Part shown: piece after piece, positions 8,865-18,009 of the stretch
How the letters are laid out: each line of letters starts with the position of its first letter
Position numbering within the stretch: the first letter of the stretch is position 1
From: Croceivirga sp.
GTDB taxonomy: Bacteria; Bacteroidota; Bacteroidia; Flavobacteriales; Flavobacteriaceae
Assembly (NCBI GenBank): GCA_028284285.1
Contig: JANQSA010000064.1
Span: forward strand, 1-64,000
DNA: 64,000 nt
Direction: 5' to 3'
Position numbers and translations under genes: made by a program
Notes under the pieces: model-generated
Seen by the model: only the letters and a program-made list of their open reading frames with translations
What the model was told of the DNA's origin: nothing
Database searches by the model: none

Positions 8865-8888
8865 AGCCCTCAAGATTGAGGGCTTTTT
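8865..8888 (+). terminator. Rho-independent terminator after the tRNA fragment
   Basis: AGCCCTCA-AGAT-TGAGGGCT hairpin (8 bp stem, four-base loop) followed by TTTTT. It sits 12 bases after the tRNA fragment, as a native tRNA terminator would, which suggests the DNA to the right is the original tRNA flank. Confidence 0.85.
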
Positions 8889-8931
8889 GTTTGGATATTG
8901 ATTATTCTGTAAACCGTCAAATAGGCCCGCT

Positions 8932-9013
8932 GTGCGAAATTCCCGCCAAAGGCGGGCAAGTGAAACTTCGCACCGTATCGCTTTCTTTACAGTTGCGAAG
9001 TGACACACTTCGC
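8932..9013. repeat. Cluster of GC-rich palindromes (REP-like)
   Basis: Outer arms GTGCGAA (8932-8938) and TTCGCAC (8967-8973) enclose the hairpin CCCGCC-AAA-GGCGGG. A second hairpin GCGAAGTG-ACA-CACTTCGC follows (8995-9013), reusing the same GCGAAG words. Together with the terminator and tRNA fragment this accounts for most of the 8773-9131 gap. No gene is seen there; the ORF at 8876-9121 is not credible. Confidence 0.6.
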
Positions 9014-9131
9014 AGATCTGGATGCTTCAATGGAACAATCAAGGTGGTACCCGTTGAAACCGTAGCTGTTTTTAGGGGGCACTTACCCTTTTTGCACCCT
9101 TTGACGGATCGGATTTTTTGAATTTCCCATT

Positions 9132-10523
9132 TTATCTATTCCCCTGAATTGTTTGTATTTGATTTTTGTAGAATTGCATTAGTGTTTTGACCACCTCCGG
9201 ATGTTGAGCGGCAACATTATGCTGTTCCCCGGGATCTTTTTCCAAATTAAATAACATCATATTCTCGGGCCCTTCACCAGAAAGCAATCCCGGATATTCA
9301 GAAGGCCTTGGTTGCTCATAAGGCCCTAAAATGGTTACCCCGTCCGGGCCTCTTGGGTCTTCCCAGTCCGTTAACATATAGTCCGGTGTATCGGTACGGG
9401 CTTTTATATGCAACTTCCACGGGCCACTGCGTACCGTATAGATCTCCCTTCCGAACATACCTAATAATGCTTCATGCGGTGTTTCCGACGATGAAGTCAA
9501 TACCGGTGTAATGTCCTTTCCGTCCAGTTTGTTCTTTTCGGGTAACGCAATACCTGCCATATTGAGCAATGTCGGGAAAATATCCATAGAAGCTACCGGA
9601 TTATGCAGCACCTGATTTTGGGGTATATTCCCAGGCCATCTGATAATAAATGGGACCTTTAGACCTCCTTCCCAGGTAAGCGCTTTCATTCCCCTTAATC
9701 CCCCGGTACTCCCTCCAAACCAGGGACCGTTATCGGACATAAAGATTACAATGGTATTTTCATTCAGTGAAAGTTCGTTCAACTTGTCCAAAATCATTCC
9801 AACCGAATCATCCAATTCCCGTATCACATCGGCATACAGGTCATTTTTGGTTTCAGGGGTGTAAAAATCAATAGATGGTGCCAATGGCTTATGGGGCATG
9901 GCATGTGGTAAATACAGAAAGAACGGGACATCCTTATTTTTTTCTATAAATTCCATAGCTCTCATGGTATATCTCGAGGTAAGGGTAGATTGCACCACGG
10001 GATATTCAACTACGGTTTTGTTTTCCAACAGATGGACCGGTCGCATATCATTTGAATACGGAATGCCATAATAGCTGTCAAAACCCCGCTGCGTAGGTAG
10101 ATATTTTGCCTGATGTCCAAGGTGCCATTTTCCGATGCAGGTGGTGGCATACCCCTGTTCTTTTAATACATCGCTCAGTAAGGTTTCTTTTAGTGGCAAC
10201 CCCACGGTATCAAAATAAGCCGTTGCATCCGGTGCCGGATTGTCCATCAATCCATGATTGAAAGGATATTTCCCCGTCAATAGTGTTGCCCGTGAGGGAG
10301 CACAATAAGGGGTAGGAACGTAAAAATCGGTCAAACGGACACCTTGTGAGGCCAGATTATCGATTCTTGGCGTTTTCCATTTCTTTTGACCATAACATGA
10401 AAGATCTCCATAACCAAGATCATCAGCTACTATTAAAACAATATTGGGTAATTCATTCTTCGTCTGAGCCGGGCTTTTTAAACCGAGTACTAAAAGTGTA
10501 CCAACAAGGACCAATGTTCTCAT
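9132..10523 (-). CDS. Secreted sulfatase (family S1, arylsulfatase A-like)
   Basis: A 463-residue exported sulfatase. A signal peptide (about 1-19) precedes the metal-binding start NIVLIVADDLGYGD. Formylglycine precursor Cys74 lies in YCAPSRATLLTGKYP, the CxPSR motif that needs a maturing enzyme (not in this window). Other active-site motifs are GKWHLGH, PHAMPHKPL and MSDNGPW. It removes sulfate esters from a glycan. As the last gene of the uronate utilisation operon it implies a sulfated, uronate-containing substrate; the sulfate position cannot be read from sequence. Confidence 0.92.
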   Translation of the reverse strand: MRTLVLVGTLLVLGLKSPAQTKNELPNIVLIVADDLGYGDLSCYGQKKWKTPRIDNLASQGVRLTDFYVPTPYCAPSRATLLTGKYPFNHGLMDNPAPDATAYFDTVGLPLKETLLSDVLKEQGYATTCIGKWHLGHQAKYLPTQRGFDSYYGIPYSNDMRPVHLLENKTVVEYPVVQSTLTSRYTMRAMEFIEKNKDVPFFLYLPHAMPHKPLAPSIDFYTPETKNDLYADVIRELDDSVGMILDKLNELSLNENTIVIFMSDNGPWFGGSTGGLRGMKALTWEGGLKVPFIIRWPGNIPQNQVLHNPVASMDIFPTLLNMAGIALPEKNKLDGKDITPVLTSSSETPHEALLGMFGREIYTVRSGPWKLHIKARTDTPDYMLTDWEDPRGPDGVTILGPYEQPRPSEYPGLLSGEGPENMMLFNLEKDPGEQHNVAAQHPEVVKTLMQFYKNQIQTIQGNR

Positions 10524-10654
10524 TCTTTATTTTTTAAACTGTTTTTTCGTAGTGATTCCATACATCAAATTAATCAACACGGTCACAAGCAACACCAAAA
10601 GGGACTGCCTTGAAATAAGTCAGTTATTTTTCATTCCCATGGGTTTCTTTATTC

Positions 10655-11629
10655 TCATGTAACCTGAATTCCGCACGCATGCATTAACCCTTTTATGTAG
10701 CCTACCCCAAACAAGCTACCGTTCATTGCGTAACCCGTATTTTTATTGTCCTCTCCTGCCATAGTGGGAACATGATCTGAACGCACAGGGACATTGCGTC
10801 CAAGCTCTTTGTATAGTTGCATCATCCTGAACATATCCGTTGGACCATTATCATGAAAAGTTTCCCGGAAATTAAAAGGAGTGCCTATTACATCCCGAAT
10901 ATGAACGAAGAAAATTCTATCGTTCTTCTTATACTTTAAAATCATTTCCTCCAGGTTTTCGTTCATTGTCGTGAACGTGCCCTGGCAAAACGTAAGTCCA
11001 TGAGAAGGACTATCTGAAAAAGAAAGTGCCTTTTCCATTGCTTTTGCCGATGTTAGAATACGGGCAATTCCATGAACGGGACTAATGGGTGGATCATCCG
11101 GATGCAAGGCCATTTTTACATTATTGGCCTCTGCGGTCGGCATTACTTGCTCAATAAACCATTGGTAGTTGTCCCAAATCTGATTTTCACTAAACTCCCC
11201 ATAGGTCGAAACAGGTTCATTTTTGGCCGTGTCATAATTGAATCCGCTCACCAATGCACCTCCGCGTTCCGGCAGGGCATGATGGGTGCGGTACCATCCT
11301 GTAGCCATAAAATTATAGCACAGCAGGGAAACCTTCAATCGCCCCATATTTTCGAGCATTTTTTGATATACTTCAATATCCCTTTCTTTTCCTGGTAGCC
11401 CAAGTTTAATGCGATGCATGTCGAACTGATCGCCCTCCAATCCGCAAAGTTGAAAGCCGTGTTCCTCAAAAATCATTTTCGATCGGGCGAAAGATTCGTA
11501 ATGGTCTATGGATAGGTCTCCTGTTAAATTGGGGGCCAGTTTTGCAATGGCATGGTCTATTCCCATCTGACGGCACAGCTGCCATTTTTCATCAGGTTTA
11601 TTTCCAAAAAAAAGAAAACTGAGTCTCAT
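10655..11629 (-). CDS. uxuA: Mannonate dehydratase
   Basis: A 324-residue TIM-barrel enzyme converting D-mannonate to 2-keto-3-deoxy-D-gluconate in the hexuronate pathway. UxuA signatures visible are MALHPDDPP, FCQGTFT, FFVHIRDV and the C-terminal RSDHVPTMAGE. It is shorter than the roughly 390-residue enterobacterial enzyme. It follows the RraA-like gene by 81 bp and supplies the step after the fructuronate reductase at 13956. No KDG kinase or aldolase gene is in the window. Confidence 0.88.
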   Translation of the reverse strand: MRLSFLFFGNKPDEKWQLCRQMGIDHAIAKLAPNLTGDLSIDHYESFARSKMIFEEHGFQLCGLEGDQFDMHRIKLGLPGKERDIEVYQKMLENMGRLKVSLLCYNFMATGWYRTHHALPERGGALVSGFNYDTAKNEPVSTYGEFSENQIWDNYQWFIEQVMPTAEANNVKMALHPDDPPISPVHGIARILTSAKAMEKALSFSDSPSHGLTFCQGTFTTMNENLEEMILKYKKNDRIFFVHIRDVIGTPFNFRETFHDNGPTDMFRMMQLYKELGRNVPVRSDHVPTMAGEDNKNTGYAMNGSLFGVGYIKGLMHACGIQVT

Positions 11630-11710
11630 TCAATGGTAATTTTCTATCCTTTCTATTGCGATAGCGTTTTAACGCTTTTAGAACACCTGGTTTGTTCAAG
11701 ACGTGGAATA

Positions 11711-12454
11711 TTAAAAATATCCCCCCTTATCCGATATCTCTTTCGCCGTTTGACCCTCCTCTACCCAACCGAAAATTTTCTTTTCGTTTTTACGGATATC
11801 TTCTGCTCTTAACAGCACTTCATAAGCAATATCCCTGGGCACTGAAAGGACACCATCAACATCCCCTACAATAACATCTCCCGGTTTTATAAAGCATGTA
11901 TCTATTTGTATTGGAATTTGGTAATCCGTAATCAGGCATCGGCCTAAGCTACCATTGGAGGAGCGGTACTTGTAAAATACAGGGAAATTGGCCCTCAATA
12001 TCTGGTGTGTATCCCTAATACCACCATCCACACATACGGCCCTTACGCCTTTACTTTTTGCCGTTGCGGTCATGACCCCGCCCCAGGAAGTAGATGCTTC
12101 ATCACCACTGGTGTCATATACTACAAAAGCATTTTCATGCATTGCATCAAGCATTTTGGTACGGTATTCCATCTCGCCACTGATCCTTGTGCTGGAAGAG
12201 CTCTTTACTGTAAAAGCTATGCCTGCAACCGTCTTGTAACGTTCTAAAGGTTGTATCCGTATTGGCAATGCCTGGTCCAACAAAGTAAACTCCCGTAATA
12301 CATCATTTATCGCCCCGGTATATATGTTTTCGAAACGATCCAAAAGTTCCTTTTCCGGAATGGGGAACTTTTGGGTAGGGATACCTTCACGCACCTGAAT
12401 CAATTTTTCAAGATTCATCATGCCAACCTCTTTTTTATAATCATCTGTACTCAT
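11711..12454 (-). CDS. RraA-like / 4-hydroxy-4-methyl-2-oxoglutarate aldolase family protein
   Basis: A 247-residue protein of the RraA/HMG-aldolase fold: WGGVMTATAKSKGVRAVCVDGGIRD (quoted in part; DGGIRD is the family signature) and the late motif PGDVIVGDVDGVLSVP. Some family members are metal-dependent pyruvate aldolases. Set between the glycosidase and mannonate dehydratase genes, it may cleave or handle a 2-keto acid such as KDG breakdown products. That role is inferred from context only. Confidence 0.75.
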   Translation of the reverse strand: MSTDDYKKEVGMMNLEKLIQVREGIPTQKFPIPEKELLDRFENIYTGAINDVLREFTLLDQALPIRIQPLERYKTVAGIAFTVKSSSSTRISGEMEYRTKMLDAMHENAFVVYDTSGDEASTSWGGVMTATAKSKGVRAVCVDGGIRDTHQILRANFPVFYKYRSSNGSLGRCLITDYQIPIQIDTCFIKPGDVIVGDVDGVLSVPRDIAYEVLLRAEDIRKNEKKIFGWVEEGQTAKEISDKGGYF

Positions 12455-12469
12455 CCTTCCTGGTTTTAT

Positions 12470-13936
12470 CTATTCTTTGTACGCTATCTGAACAAGACTT
12501 TTATCTGCAATCAAAATGGGGGAATCATAAACAGGAATATTTAAAAACTCATAATATGTCCCGTTTTTATTCCAGTGGGTTTTCAGTATTTCGTGTATCT
12601 CACCGGTTCGCATATCCACATAAACAGGCTCACCGAAATTTGCTTTGGGGAACTCGAATTTTACACTGCTTTTTTCTGTGAAGTCATTGGGGATATCACT
12701 ATCCTTCCAAATAACAACGATCTGATAATCGAAATTTTTCGATTGGAAGCCATATACGGAAAGGGAATCCGGGGAATCGGTCCTGTATGGATAATTGGAA
12801 ATTCGCGTCAATGAATGGTCAAAAATCGACGTTAGGTTTTGAAATGCGGTATAGGAAGGTTTTAAATACGCTACAGTATTATCCTTATTAGCTTTTATCA
12901 ATCCTTTCGTATTTACAGTGTATACGGGTTCCTTGAGTGGTATTACTCTTCCATTTTCATATCCTAAGACCTTGACATAATTCATATCGATTATGGAAAA
13001 ATATAAGGAAGGAATGTCACGGCCCAGATCTCCCAGCATTTTCCTCAAAAGCCATTTTGATTGCGAAACTTCTGTCCAGGGGTGATTTCTAAGCGCATAA
13101 TGCGGCTGATTTTCCGAAGGACAACCCAACTCGCCCTGACCGATTATGATATCCTTGGAATACCTTGCCACCAACTGTCTTATTTTTTGATATTTTTCAT
13201 AACAATCCTCGGGGCGGTACGTATATCCGTGGAGTGTGACTACATCAACAAGGTGAAGCTTATCCCGTTCTTTTAAATAGTGTAAAAAAGGTGCTACATA
13301 CTCGGTTTCAATTTCGGCCAAAGACAAGGCATAAATTTGCGCATTTTGTATTTCGGAGCGTATGATTTCTGCAGTACGGATGAAAAGCTGGGCATAGGCC
13401 TCCGGTGTATTTTTAGGATTACCATCACTCTCGTTCCAAATTTCCCAAATCCTAACTTTTCCTTTATATCGTTTGGCCAATTCAGTGACCCATTTGTCCC
13501 ATGCGGCCAATGCTTCCGCGGATACCGGAAAGCCTCCGGATAAATTAGGCATACCCCCGCCTTCATAAATTGGATTTCCGTAAGAGGTTTGCAACCAAGG
13601 TTCTACGCCCTGAGCAATGACCTCATCAATGATAGTATCGAGCCATTCAAAATGGTACTCCCCTTTTTGGGGTTCACATTTGGCCCAACCAGCCTGTAAA
13701 CGGATTTTTTTTGTTCCCGTTGGGCCCAAATATTGTTTCCATTCATTGAAATCGGTAAAATCCCGATCCATGGTTTCACCTCCAAGTGACCAATTGGAGG
13801 AAGCTATTTCATGAGCGTTTCTTGGTCGCACGTCTCCTATTGGCTCGGATGCAATACCCACGCCCTGTTGTGCTGTAATGGATGCATATAGCAGCAAAGC
13901 AAAAAATAGACATTCGATCTTATAATCCATTATCAT
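12470..13936 (-). CDS. Secreted clan GH-A-type glycoside hydrolase
   Basis: With the start at ATG 13936 (preceded by GAGAGG; the ORF-track start at 13987 would overlap the previous gene and lacks a signal peptide), the product has 488 residues and an N-terminal export signal ending near ITAQ. A TIM-barrel hydrolase follows, with IWEIWNESDG (acid/base Glu in WNE) and IIGQGELG (nucleophile Glu in strand 7). This resembles GH39/GH5-like enzymes of clan GH-A. A beta-sandwich tail is likely. The exact GH family and bond cleaved are not decidable; context favours release of uronic acids from a sulfated polysaccharide. Confidence 0.75.
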   Translation of the reverse strand: MIMDYKIECLFFALLLYASITAQQGVGIASEPIGDVRPRNAHEIASSNWSLGGETMDRDFTDFNEWKQYLGPTGTKKIRLQAGWAKCEPQKGEYHFEWLDTIIDEVIAQGVEPWLQTSYGNPIYEGGGMPNLSGGFPVSAEALAAWDKWVTELAKRYKGKVRIWEIWNESDGNPKNTPEAYAQLFIRTAEIIRSEIQNAQIYALSLAEIETEYVAPFLHYLKERDKLHLVDVVTLHGYTYRPEDCYEKYQKIRQLVARYSKDIIIGQGELGCPSENQPHYALRNHPWTEVSQSKWLLRKMLGDLGRDIPSLYFSIIDMNYVKVLGYENGRVIPLKEPVYTVNTKGLIKANKDNTVAYLKPSYTAFQNLTSIFDHSLTRISNYPYRTDSPDSLSVYGFQSKNFDYQIVVIWKDSDIPNDFTEKSSVKFEFPKANFGEPVYVDMRTGEIHEILKTHWNKNGTYYEFLNIPVYDSPILIADKSLVQIAYKE

Positions 13937-13955
13937 TTCATCCTCTCTAAACCTT

Positions 13956-14786
13956 TTAAACTCCGGGACACGACAAGAACCCCCCATCTACCGGAACAGT
14001 TATTCCTGTTACAAATCCAGCATTTTTTTCATCAATCAACCAATTCATACAGCCAATAAGTTCTTTTGCTTCGCCAAAACGGCCCATGGGGGTGTGTGAC
14101 AGTATATTTTGTGCACGTTCCGTAGGCAAACCCACTTCATTGAACATCATCGTACGGCTGCGATCGTTTAAAAAGAATCCCGGCGCAATGGCATTGACAC
14201 GTATATTGGCAGGGGCCAAATAGGCGGCCAACCACTGTGTGAAACTTACAATGCCGCTTTTGGCCATAGCATAGGCCGCCACTTTGGTAATAGGTCGATA
14301 GCTCGTCATAGAAGCAAAATTGATGATGCTTCCTTTTTTGTTTTTTGCCATACTTTTCCCAAAAACAAAACACGGAATGACCGTACCCATGGTATTGATA
14401 TGGAGCACGCTTTGAAAAACGTCCATGCTCAAATTAAAAAAACCCTTCACCTCTTCGGTGTCATTAAGTTCACGTTCGTCAAATTCTGCAATATTGGGCA
14501 AGGCATCATTCTGGTTTCCTCCGGCACCATTTATTAATAAGGTGCAGGTTCCCAGTTGATTTTCAATGACGTCTTTTGCTTTTTTTACGGATACCTCATC
14601 CGAAACATCAGCGGAAACACACAGGGCAATACCGTTATTTGCTTTTATTTCATCACCGACCTTTTTTAGTTTTGACAAGGTTCTTCCCAACAAGGCCACT
14701 TTATACCCCTGTTTTGCCAGGTCTATCGCCATTGACGAGCAGAGCGTACCACCAGCTCCTGTTACTACTGCAATCTTGTCGTTCAT
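13956..14786 (-). CDS. uxuB: SDR-type D-mannonate oxidoreductase (fructuronate reductase)
   Basis: A 276-residue short-chain dehydrogenase. It has the cofactor motif VVTGAGGTLCSSMA, the structural LINGAGG, catalytic Ser in NFASM and the YAMAK Tyr-Lys pair. The start is the ATG at 14786: it overlaps the uxaC stop as ATGA, whereas the track start at 14834 would run 50 bases into uxaC. It is placed in the pathway as the NAD(P)H-linked fructuronate to mannonate step, between UxaC and UxuA. This matches SDR-type UxuB enzymes rather than the long-chain enterobacterial form. Substrate assignment rests on context. Confidence 0.8.
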   Translation of the reverse strand: MNDKIAVVTGAGGTLCSSMAIDLAKQGYKVALLGRTLSKLKKVGDEIKANNGIALCVSADVSDEVSVKKAKDVIENQLGTCTLLINGAGGNQNDALPNIAEFDERELNDTEEVKGFFNLSMDVFQSVLHINTMGTVIPCFVFGKSMAKNKKGSIINFASMTSYRPITKVAAYAMAKSGIVSFTQWLAAYLAPANIRVNAIAPGFFLNDRSRTMMFNEVGLPTERAQNILSHTPMGRFGEAKELIGCMNWLIDEKNAGFVTGITVPVDGGFLSCPGV

Positions 14787-16198
14787 AATTTGATAGTTGA
14801 TTTCAATATCCAATTTTTTGCATTTCGGTAACATACATCTTCGACAAGTCCTTTTAAAACAGCATTGTCATTAGGCAATAATCCTTTCTTGACCCAGCCC
14901 GATATGAATTGACAAAATACCCTTCTAAAATACTCATGTCGGGACATGGAAAGAAAGCTTCTGGAATCTGTGGTCATACCTATGGAATTATGCAACAGGC
15001 CATGACTCGCCAACGCCTTTAATTGATTTATGATGCCCTCGTAATGATCATTGTACCACCATGCCGGACCAAATTGAATTTTCGCTACAACAGCATCCTC
15101 AGAAAAGGAACCTGTCAAAGAGGCAAAAGCAACATTATCGACCGGATTTAGATTGTAAAGAATCGTTTTGGGCAACTGCCCGTTTTTATCCATTGTATCC
15201 AGAATAGCGACCAGGGTGGCCACATTACTGGGAGCTCCTATGGCAGCAAAGCCTCCTGTATTTCCCAGCAGCTGTCTTAGGCGTGAACTGGTCTTGCGCT
15301 GTGCCCCGATATGCAGCTGTAAAATTAGACCACGTTGGGCGCAGGCTCTTCCTATCCAGACCAAAAGATAGGACTGTAAGGAAACTGACTCCAAATCGTT
15401 CAATCGCTCTCCTGCCAAAAAATGTTTGAAAATAGTGTCGGCCTTGGATTTATCAACCCAATTGAATTCAAAACCAGCGTCCAGGGCCTGGTCAACCAGT
15501 TTGCATCCTGCATCTGAAAAAACATCGAATCTTTTTTCCAAAGCGGCTTCAAAGCTATCCAGATCTTTAATTTTGGTTTGAAGCAAACCTTCCAAAACAG
15601 TACACCATGAATGGAATGTATCTGATTGATCCAAGATACTATCGGTACGTAAAGAAGGTAAAACCTTTACACCTTTTTCAGAAGCCTTTTTATGTGCTGA
15701 AATATCATCCAGTAAATCATCGGAAGTACATAATACTTCAACATTGAATTTTTTTAGGAGCATAGTGGTTGATAGCTTGCCCGAATTAATCTGGTCCTGA
15801 CATTCTTCCCATATCTCCCTGGCTGAACTTTCATCTAATTCCAAATGGATGTCAAAAACGCGTTGAAGTTCAAGATAGCTCCATTGATAAAGTGGATTGC
15901 CCAGCGTCCTTGGTAAGGTCTTGGCCCAGTTAAAATACTTCTCGTAATCGCTGGCATTTCCGGTTATGCCATCTTCCGGAATACCATTCATGCGCATGGC
16001 CCGATGTTTATATTGATCTACCATGACCCATAATGTGAACAAGTTTTCCGGCTGATTGTCATTCGCAATCATAGAGGGATTCAAATGATTGTGAAAATCG
16101 ATTATGGGCAATGTTTTGGCAAAATCATGGTATAGCGATTTCGACAGCTTATCCGTTAGTAAAAAATCATCATGTACTAGAGAATTCGTTTTTATCAT
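14783..16198 (-). CDS. uxaC: Glucuronate/galacturonate isomerase
   Basis: A 471-residue uronate isomerase of the amidohydrolase superfamily converting D-glucuronate to D-fructuronate (or galacturonate to tagaturonate). Metal-ligand motif DFHNHLNP lies near the N-terminus and MTTDSRSFLSM near the C-terminus; the length is typical. The start at ATG 16198 overlaps the symporter stop by 4 bp (ATGA), so transport, isomerisation and reduction are translationally coupled across three genes. Confidence 0.93.
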   Translation of the reverse strand: MIKTNSLVHDDFLLTDKLSKSLYHDFAKTLPIIDFHNHLNPSMIANDNQPENLFTLWVMVDQYKHRAMRMNGIPEDGITGNASDYEKYFNWAKTLPRTLGNPLYQWSYLELQRVFDIHLELDESSAREIWEECQDQINSGKLSTTMLLKKFNVEVLCTSDDLLDDISAHKKASEKGVKVLPSLRTDSILDQSDTFHSWCTVLEGLLQTKIKDLDSFEAALEKRFDVFSDAGCKLVDQALDAGFEFNWVDKSKADTIFKHFLAGERLNDLESVSLQSYLLVWIGRACAQRGLILQLHIGAQRKTSSRLRQLLGNTGGFAAIGAPSNVATLVAILDTMDKNGQLPKTILYNLNPVDNVAFASLTGSFSEDAVVAKIQFGPAWWYNDHYEGIINQLKALASHGLLHNSIGMTTDSRSFLSMSRHEYFRRVFCQFISGWVKKGLLPNDNAVLKGLVEDVCYRNAKNWILKSTIKL

Positions 16199-17871
16199 CT
16201 CAAGGATTTTTTTGAAAATTTGAATGTTCCCGTAGTGAACCATTTTAAAAAGACAGATAATACCATACAGAAAGCTCCCATACCCAACGCAATTTTTCCA
16301 CTGGCCTGTTCAATGGAAACAACACTGACAGCACAAAACAATAAACCTGATACTGCTATGGCAATTGAAAAAAGGTTGGCCAGTGCAAAACGAAATTCTG
16401 GGCTTGACTTGCCAATTTCATCTGGTGCTAAAGGGGTTCGTATTTTCATGAAAAACGTATTCACTTTTTCCCGATAGGCTTGTTCTGAGTCTAAAATGAA
16501 TCCGCTGGCCAAGAATACAACAATGCAACTTGCCATCTGTATCAATGTTGCCATTTCCCAAGTGATACCGCCATATATAGTAAGAGACAGGCCGGTAAAA
16601 ATACCTGTCAGGACCGTAAAGAAGGCTCCGGCCGAGTTTGTTCTTTTGAACAGCAGCCCTAAAACAAGTGGAATAGCCAGAGGAATGGCAAAAAGTCCTG
16701 TCAGTATTTTGTTTGCCTCAAAAGCACCGCCCAATTTTCCTATGAACAATGAACCAATGATCACCACAGTACCGACAAGGATGATATTTAAACGCGCAAC
16801 AAAAATCAATTGTTTGTCGGTAGCATGAGGATTAATCAAACGTTTGTAGATATCGTTGGTCAAAACCGCAGACATTATATTGAATTCTGAATTCAGGGAG
16901 GACATGGTCGCCGAGAACATAGCAGCAATCATAAGGCCCAGCAAGCCTGCCGGAAGTAAATGCACAGCTACGGCCACATACGCCTGTTCGGGATCTTCCA
17001 GGCCCGGAAGGATATCTGCAGCGGCAATAGCCGGAAGCAAAAAAACAATGGGAAACACAAACAACAATGTAGCTGAAAGGAAGCCAAGTTTTCTAGTGGC
17101 CCGCTCATCTTTTACACTATAAAATCTTTGGATAAAGACCCAATTGCCGTTATACTTAAAAAGTATCATGATAAAGTAGACCGTTAACCATAAAGGCTGT
17201 CCTTTTGGACCTGAGAAAAACGTAAAGTGTTCGGGCAATTTGTCCATGAGTACACCAAGTCCTCCAGTTGCTTCCAGGGAAAGGGGTACTAACAGAAAAG
17301 AAACAAAGATCAGGATAACGAATTGTAAGGTATCCATCACCACCACGGCCCAAACCCCACCAACGATAGTAAAAAGTGTTGTGATCATCCCCGAAAAGAT
17401 AATGGCTTGAACAAATGTTAAATCAGTGGCCGTTACCAAAAAAATGCCCATAGCGTATTGCCTGACCATATTATCAAGAAAGCGCATACCCAGACCTGTC
17501 CATCCAAACAGTTGCCGAATATTGGCATTGAACCGTTTTTCCAGATATTCAACTGGCGTGAGAATCCTTGAACGCATCCATAGTTTTCCGAGAATCAATG
17601 CGGCAAAGAAAAAGGGTACCACGGCACTCCAGAGTACGGTAACCCCAATGAGGCCGTCTTTGTAGGCAATTCCCGCATAAGCAATAAACACGAAAGTGCT
17701 CAAAGAGCCCATAAAGTTACTAATGCCGGAAATGCCCCAGGGAATAGTATTGCCGCCTTTGAAATACCCTTTGATATCCTTTACAAACCACCCAAAAAAC
17801 AAACCTACGCTTGCCATCAGAATTAGATAGATGCCCAAAGAAACATAGTCCAATGTTGCCAGTTTATCCAA
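16195..17871 (-). CDS. Sodium:solute symporter (SLC5/SSS family)
   Basis: A 558-residue inner-membrane carrier with about 13-14 hydrophobic helices. It starts with YVSLGIYLILMASVGLFFG and has a typical SSS core (GISGISNFMGSLSTFVFIAY; MIAAMFSATMSSLNSEFN). The latter matches the Na+-site region of the family. Its operon position directly before uxaC points to uptake of hexuronates or short uronate oligomers released by the periplasmic enzymes. A hairpin in the 138-bp gap after susD may lower its expression relative to SusCD. Confidence 0.9.
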   Translation of the reverse strand: MDKLATLDYVSLGIYLILMASVGLFFGWFVKDIKGYFKGGNTIPWGISGISNFMGSLSTFVFIAYAGIAYKDGLIGVTVLWSAVVPFFFAALILGKLWMRSRILTPVEYLEKRFNANIRQLFGWTGLGMRFLDNMVRQYAMGIFLVTATDLTFVQAIIFSGMITTLFTIVGGVWAVVVMDTLQFVILIFVSFLLVPLSLEATGGLGVLMDKLPEHFTFFSGPKGQPLWLTVYFIMILFKYNGNWVFIQRFYSVKDERATRKLGFLSATLLFVFPIVFLLPAIAAADILPGLEDPEQAYVAVAVHLLPAGLLGLMIAAMFSATMSSLNSEFNIMSAVLTNDIYKRLINPHATDKQLIFVARLNIILVGTVVIIGSLFIGKLGGAFEANKILTGLFAIPLAIPLVLGLLFKRTNSAGAFFTVLTGIFTGLSLTIYGGITWEMATLIQMASCIVVFLASGFILDSEQAYREKVNTFFMKIRTPLAPDEIGKSSPEFRFALANLFSIAIAVSGLLFCAVSVVSIEQASGKIALGMGAFCMVLSVFLKWFTTGTFKFSKKSLR

Positions 17872-17947
17872 ATTTTTCTTTTAATAGGTTATATACCTTT
17901 GCTGTAGCGATTTTAAAATTAAGGCCATCATTAAAAAAACAATCAAA

Positions 17948-17971
17948 GTCCCAAGAATTACTCCCTGGGAC
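17948..17971 (-). terminator. Intra-operon hairpin after susD
   Basis: GTCCCA (17948-17953) pairs with TGGGAC (17966-17971). On the minus strand the stem is followed by TTTG-ATTG-TTTTTTT. This is likely a partial terminator reducing read-through from susD into the symporter gene; weaker than a textbook site because the T-run is interrupted. Confidence 0.5.
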
Positions 17972-18009
17972 CTTTTTAAAAAAACTAAACTAACTCAAAC
18001 TACTTGGTA

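Noticed and set aside
8876-9121. 81-residue ORF
   Set aside because: Runs through the terminator and hairpin cluster; no family resemblance.
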